Shown: piece by piece, positions 14,301-16,321 of the stretch
Numbering within the stretch: the stretch's first letter is position 1
How the letters are laid out: every line of letters starts with the position of its first letter
Source of the DNA: Fimadaptatus sp050946055
Lineage (GTDB): Bacteria; Bacillota; Clostridia; Christensenellales; Aristaeellaceae
Direction: 5' to 3'
Assembly (NCBI GenBank): GCA_050946055.1
Contig: JBMNUB010000054.1
Location: forward strand, 1 to 16,321
DNA: 16,321 bases
Notes under the pieces: model-generated
What the model was told of the DNA's origin: nothing
The model's database searches: none
The model's input: only the letters and a program-made list of their open reading frames with translations
Position numbers and translations under genes: made by a program

Positions 14301-14340
14301 GCAAGCCGTCCGGCTTGCGCAAACGTCTCTTACGATTTTA
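14301..14340 (-). promoter_or_regulatory. Leader hairpin and probable -10 of the DUF1015 gene
   Basis: Perfect 7-bp inverted repeat GCAAGCC-GTCC-GGCTTGC (14301-14318) immediately upstream of the AGGAGG ribosome site, with TAAAAT on the minus strand (14340-14335) as a likely -10. The -35 is weak. The hairpin could be an operator or affect translation. Confidence 0.35.
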
Positions 14341-14344
14341 ACAT

Positions 14345-14680
14345 GCGCGCCCGCCCGCATATAGAATGTTTTGGTAAATTGTCGTGGGCGGAAGTTTGTT
14401 TGGGGCATATTTATGCGCATTAAGCCGCGGAAAACGGCGCATTGCCATGAATATTTTCGATGACATAGCGCGTTGGACTGCATAATGCGCGCCCATTGCG
14501 TGTGAATGAGAGCTTCTGCAAAAGCGGCATGGCCGGTCGAAGCGGTTCCGTGCCTTATGCGTCGCTTTGCGCAGGCAACCCTTTCGCGCTGTGCATGCGT
14601 CACTGAGAGCCATGCGTGGCACGGCCCGGCCATGGCAGCGCGCCTTAATGTGTAGCCGGGGGATGGCCTGCGGACAAGAT
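14345..14680. other. Intergenic, no gene seen
   Basis: GC-rich sequence between the DUF1015 promoter region and the 56-bp repeats. Frames here lack ribosome sites and recognisable protein character. No terminator or promoter that I trust. Confidence 0.5.
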
Positions 14681-14826
14681 ACCTTCCCGCGCGCCGCAAC
14701 ATGGATTACGCACGACAAGGCCGCGCAGTATAGTACGCCCGTCCGCGCGCCGCAGCAGGCATTACGTGCGACAAGGCCGCGCAGTATAGTACACCTTCCC
14801 GCGCGCCGCAGCAGGCATTGCGTGCG
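14681..14826. repeat. 56-bp tandem repeat, about 2.6 copies
   Basis: CCGCGCGCCGC recurs at 14687, 14743 and 14799 (period exactly 56), and ACAAGGCCGCGCAGTATAGT recurs at 14715 and 14771. Units 1-2 are complete; the third stops after GCAGGCATTGCGTGCG. The period is not a multiple of 3, so it is not a protein repeat. Confidence 0.85.
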
Positions 14827-14891
14827 CGTGAGTGCGTGCCTCGCTCGCTGTGCAAGGGCCGGTTTGCGCCCGCGCTGCAAAGCGAGCTGAC

Positions 14892-14944
14892 AAAAAACGC
14901 TGCCTCGCAAGTCGCAAGTCGCGACTCGCTCAGCAGCGAAAAAA
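14892..14944 (-). terminator. Strong intrinsic terminator on the minus strand
   Basis: Stem CGCTGC/GCAGCG (14898-14903 with 14933-14938), continued through tandem G-A mismatches to AGTCGC/GCGACT with a short loop, followed on the minus strand by TTTTTT (14897-14892). No minus-strand gene ends just before it; the nearest upstream minus-strand signal is the consensus promoter at 15186-15214. Confidence 0.65.
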
Positions 14945-15179
14945 TCTTATCCCATAATGCCGTCTGCCCCGTCTTTTTCACCCGCCACGCTGGCAGGGCG
15001 GTACCCTACAGTCACTTGCTGCCGTCCCCTGGCGCCCGAAGGCGGGGGCATGACATCCGCGAGCTGACGCGGGTTCCATTTTATGAAGTGTCGGTAAAAA
15101 CAAAGACATAACGCACATCACAGGATGCTATTCTTTTGTACGTTCAGTTGGCTTTTGTATTGCCTTCCTCTCGTCCGGC
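14892..15179 (-). ncRNA. Candidate non-coding RNA, about 290 nt
   Basis: A fully consensus promoter upstream and an intrinsic terminator at the end bracket about 290 bases with no convincing coding gene. The frames inside are a 46-codon one (15118-14978) and a 91-codon one (GTG 14981 to 14706), with no Shine-Dalgarno; the second runs straight through the terminator stem, so it would be cut short. Local stems include CCCCCGCC/GGCGCCAGGGG-type pairing near 15030-15050. I compared it by eye with SRP RNA, tmRNA, RNase P RNA, 6S and T-box signatures and found no match. It could alternatively be an attenuated leader of something downstream, but only repeats and the DUF1015 upstream region follow. 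Confidence 0.42.
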
Positions 15180-15185
15180 AACATG

Positions 15186-15214
15186 ATTATACCGCTAAGC
15201 TAAAATTGTGTCAA
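15186..15214 (-). promoter_or_regulatory. Perfect consensus sigma-A promoter
   Basis: TTGACA (15214-15209), a 17-base spacer, and TATAAT (15191-15186) on the minus strand. This is the best promoter in the window, in a locally AT-rich patch. It lies beyond the end of ridA, so it does not serve ridA and points into a gene-free stretch. The bases 15215-15411 between it and ridA show no gene. Confidence 0.85.
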
Positions 15215-15411
15215 GGGCATAGCGCTAATTGTCATTGTTTCTCAATATTTTGCCCGGCGGGCGCGCTCGAATCGCCATGCGCATGTGCAGAATCGCGTTG
15301 TTCACAGCCCATGACATTCGCCTGCGGAACAATGTGCGCATGCTTGCATCAGGCGCGAGGCGGCTCTAGGCTGCGGCGCTTCATAACGCTGATCCGACGC
15401 GCAGCATGGCC

Positions 15412-15428
15412 TTGCCGGTGTCCGGCAA
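15412..15428 (-). terminator. Hairpin directly after the ridA stop codon
   Basis: TTGCCGG-TGT-CCGGCAA, a perfect 7-bp stem starting at the base after the stop. No U-tract follows, so its strength as a terminator is doubtful; it may stabilise the mRNA 3' end. Confidence 0.4.
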
Positions 15429-15803
15429 TCACATCGCCACGCACTCTATCTCGACCAGACCGCCCATGGGCAGAGCCGCGACCTGTACGCAGCTGCGTGC
15501 CGGGTAATCGCCCTTGAAGAAGGAGGCGTATACCTCGTTTACGGTCTTGAAGTCGGCCAGATCCTGCACGAATATAGTGGTCTTTACTATATCGGCATAG
15601 CTCATGCCGGCCTCGCTGAGTATCGCACCCAGATTGCGCATGGACTGCTCAGCCTGCGCGCGCACGCCCTCGGCCAGCTTGCCGGTGGCGGGATCTATGC
15701 CCAGCTGTCCGCTGGTGAACAGCGCGCCGCCCACGCGGGTCGCCTGAGAGTAAGGGCCTATCGCGCCGGGGGCGTTACTTGTGCTTATTATCTGCTTGCT
15801 CAT
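15429..15803 (-). CDS. ridA: RidA family 2-iminobutanoate/2-iminopropanoate deaminase
   Basis: 124 residues, normal length. RidA hydrolyses reactive enamine/imine intermediates released by PLP enzymes such as serine/threonine dehydratase, protecting other PLP enzymes in the cytoplasm. Seen: A-I-G-P-Y-S-Q-A (14-21), F-T-S-G-Q-L-G (29-35), active-site arginine R103 in Y-P-A-R-S-C-V-Q-V, and the V-E-I-E-C-V-A ending (117-123) carrying the conserved Glu. The ATG at 15803 has AGGAGA 6 nt upstream; the frame stays open further upstream but that extension is not coding-like. It stands alone, with a hairpin after its stop. The PLP aminotransferase elsewhere in the window is of the kind RidA protects, but no operon link exists. 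Confidence 0.94.
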   Translation of the reverse strand: MSKQIISTSNAPGAIGPYSQATRVGGALFTSGQLGIDPATGKLAEGVRAQAEQSMRNLGAILSEAGMSYADIVKTTIFVQDLADFKTVNEVYASFFKGDYPARSCVQVAALPMGGLVEIECVAM

Positions 15804-16077
15804 ATAGATTCTCCTTTGCGAATTTGTTCGGTATATGTATTTCGCCGTGTACGCCGTTTTTTCCTGCCGCGCGCCGCGAAAGCTCCGCGCTCCGGGCGCA
15901 CATAAACAGGCGCAGGGCAAAGCTGCCGGTGATATTGCAAGGCCTGCGGCGCATATGCATTGAAGGGCTTTATCATGATGATGGCGCGCGCAGACGGCGC
16001 GTCGGATTATTTGCGGGGCTATCATCAGAGCGGACGTAGGCGCGTATCATCGTAAATGGGCGCGGCATTTGCGCCAT

Positions 16078-16084
16078 AAGGAGG
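16078..16084 (+). promoter_or_regulatory. Strong ribosome site fixing the start of the broken LbetaH gene
   Basis: AAGGAGG, 7 nt before ATG 16092. A short hairpin GGCGC/GCGCC (16059-16063 with 16071-16075) lies just upstream. The preceding 15804-16058 holds no other gene. Confidence 0.65.
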
Positions 16085-16091
16085 TAAGGCC

Positions 16092-16321
16092 ATGGGCAAA
16101 ATGGTATGCGGGCTGACCGCGGCGCTGTTTGATGTGAATGCCACGCGCGCCGGGGAGCTGCCAACATAATAGCACCAAAAATGTGTGAAGTGTAGTGAAT
16201 GCCACGCGCGCCGGGGAGCTGCTCAGGCGCTGCGCTTACCCTTGGCAGGCGCTGCCCGAGCTGGCGAAGTACATATCGGCGCGGGGCGGCATGCTGAGCG
16301 CTCAAGGATTTGAGGAGCGCG
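16092..16321 (+). pseudogene. LbetaH (left-handed beta-helix) sugar nucleotidyl/acyltransferase-like gene, interrupted, partial at right edge
   Basis: A proper start gives MGKMVCGLTAALFDVNATR and AGEL, then P-T-stop (TAA 16167). If the 61 bases 16161-16221 are removed, the frame runs on as LLRRCAYPWQALPELAKYI, then SARGGMLSAQGFEER to the window edge. That resembles the N-terminus of the Firmicute LbetaH proteins annotated as UDP-GlcNAc pyrophosphorylase-like (pattern F-D-x(n)-L-x-x-C-x-Y-P-W-x-x-L-P-x-x-x-x-x-I). The break is an exact 28-bp duplication around 33 extra AT-rich bases. A restart at GTG 16195 is possible but has no ribosome site. Either a true disruption or a sequencing/assembly fault near a contig end. 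Confidence 0.6.
16134..16222. repeat. 28-bp direct repeat flanking a 33-bp insert
   Basis: 16134-16161 and 16195-16222 are identical (they begin GTGAATGCCACGCGCGCC and end GGGGAGCTGC). The 33-base segment between (16162-16194) is AT-rich, contains stops and differs in composition from its surroundings. Confidence 0.9.

Noticed and set aside
14706..14981. 91-codon minus-strand frame (GTG) beginning KKTGQTALWDKIF, overlapped by a 46-codon frame ending in GTGA at 14978
   Set aside because: No Shine-Dalgarno; runs through the intrinsic terminator and then the 56-bp repeats. Kept only as an alternative to the RNA reading.
14990..15010. T-box-like AGGGTACCGCCC on the minus strand
   Set aside because: Lacks the full AGGGTGGNACCGCG consensus, and no aminoacyl-tRNA synthetase or amino-acid gene follows.
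16134..16222. Minimal CRISPR array (28-bp repeat, 33-bp spacer)
   Set aside because: Only two repeats, no cas genes, and the repeat is in frame within a gene whose protein reads on smoothly when one unit is removed.

Overview
The window is GC-rich chromosomal DNA, most likely from an uncultured anaerobic Firmicute of the Clostridia/Christensenellales kind. The reasons are strong GGAGG ribosome binding sites, sigma-A type promoters, an Lrp regulator plus aminotransferase pair like the alaR-alaT pair of Bacillus subtilis, two large URO-D family proteins of the clostridial type, a multi-LysM protein, and a MurA. Isoleucine is written mostly as ATA despite the high GC (26 of 32 Ile codons in the murA gene). 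No rRNA, tRNA, CRISPR array or phage genes were recognised.

Left part (1-2640): a transposase-like N-terminus (1-69, minus) runs off the left edge. It is followed by a bidirectional terminator and about 180 bases rich in inverted repeats. Next comes a tight minus-strand operon with overlapping genes, transcribed in the order Lrp/AsnC regulator, class I aminotransferase, DUF2284 cysteine-rich protein. It has a clear TTGACT-N17-TAAACT promoter with a palindrome over the -10.

Middle part (2641-9250): two divergent URO-D superfamily genes (2960-4195 minus; 4763-5878 plus) flank a 567-base intergenic region. That region has an extended -10 promoter facing each way and a strongly foldable segment ending in T5, a candidate small RNA or leader. 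Then come a four-LysM protein (minus) and, divergently, murA (peptidoglycan precursor synthesis). The murA Shine-Dalgarno is separated from the ATG by a 7-bp hairpin.

Right part (9251-16321): an 80-bp tandem repeat block (4.2 copies), a ThuA-like gene, a shared bidirectional terminator, a 660-residue secreted/membrane-anchored protein with repeated Ig-like domains, and a DUF1015 protein follow. A gene-poor stretch of about 1.1 kb (14285-15428) holds a 56-bp repeat and a consensus TTGACA-N17-TATAAT promoter aimed at an intrinsic terminator about 235-290 bases downstream with no convincing gene between: the best candidate for an undescribed RNA. It is followed by ridA and by the 5' end of an LbetaH-type nucleotidyltransferase/acyltransferase-like gene that is broken by a 61-bp duplication/insertion.

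Functionally the window mixes amino-acid metabolism (AlaT/AlaR-like, RidA, DUF1015), envelope genes (MurA, LysM, Ig-like membrane protein, LbetaH sugar enzyme) and enzymes of unknown substrate (URO-D pair, ThuA, DUF2284). Nothing forms a known defence or mobile system beyond the edge transposase fragment.
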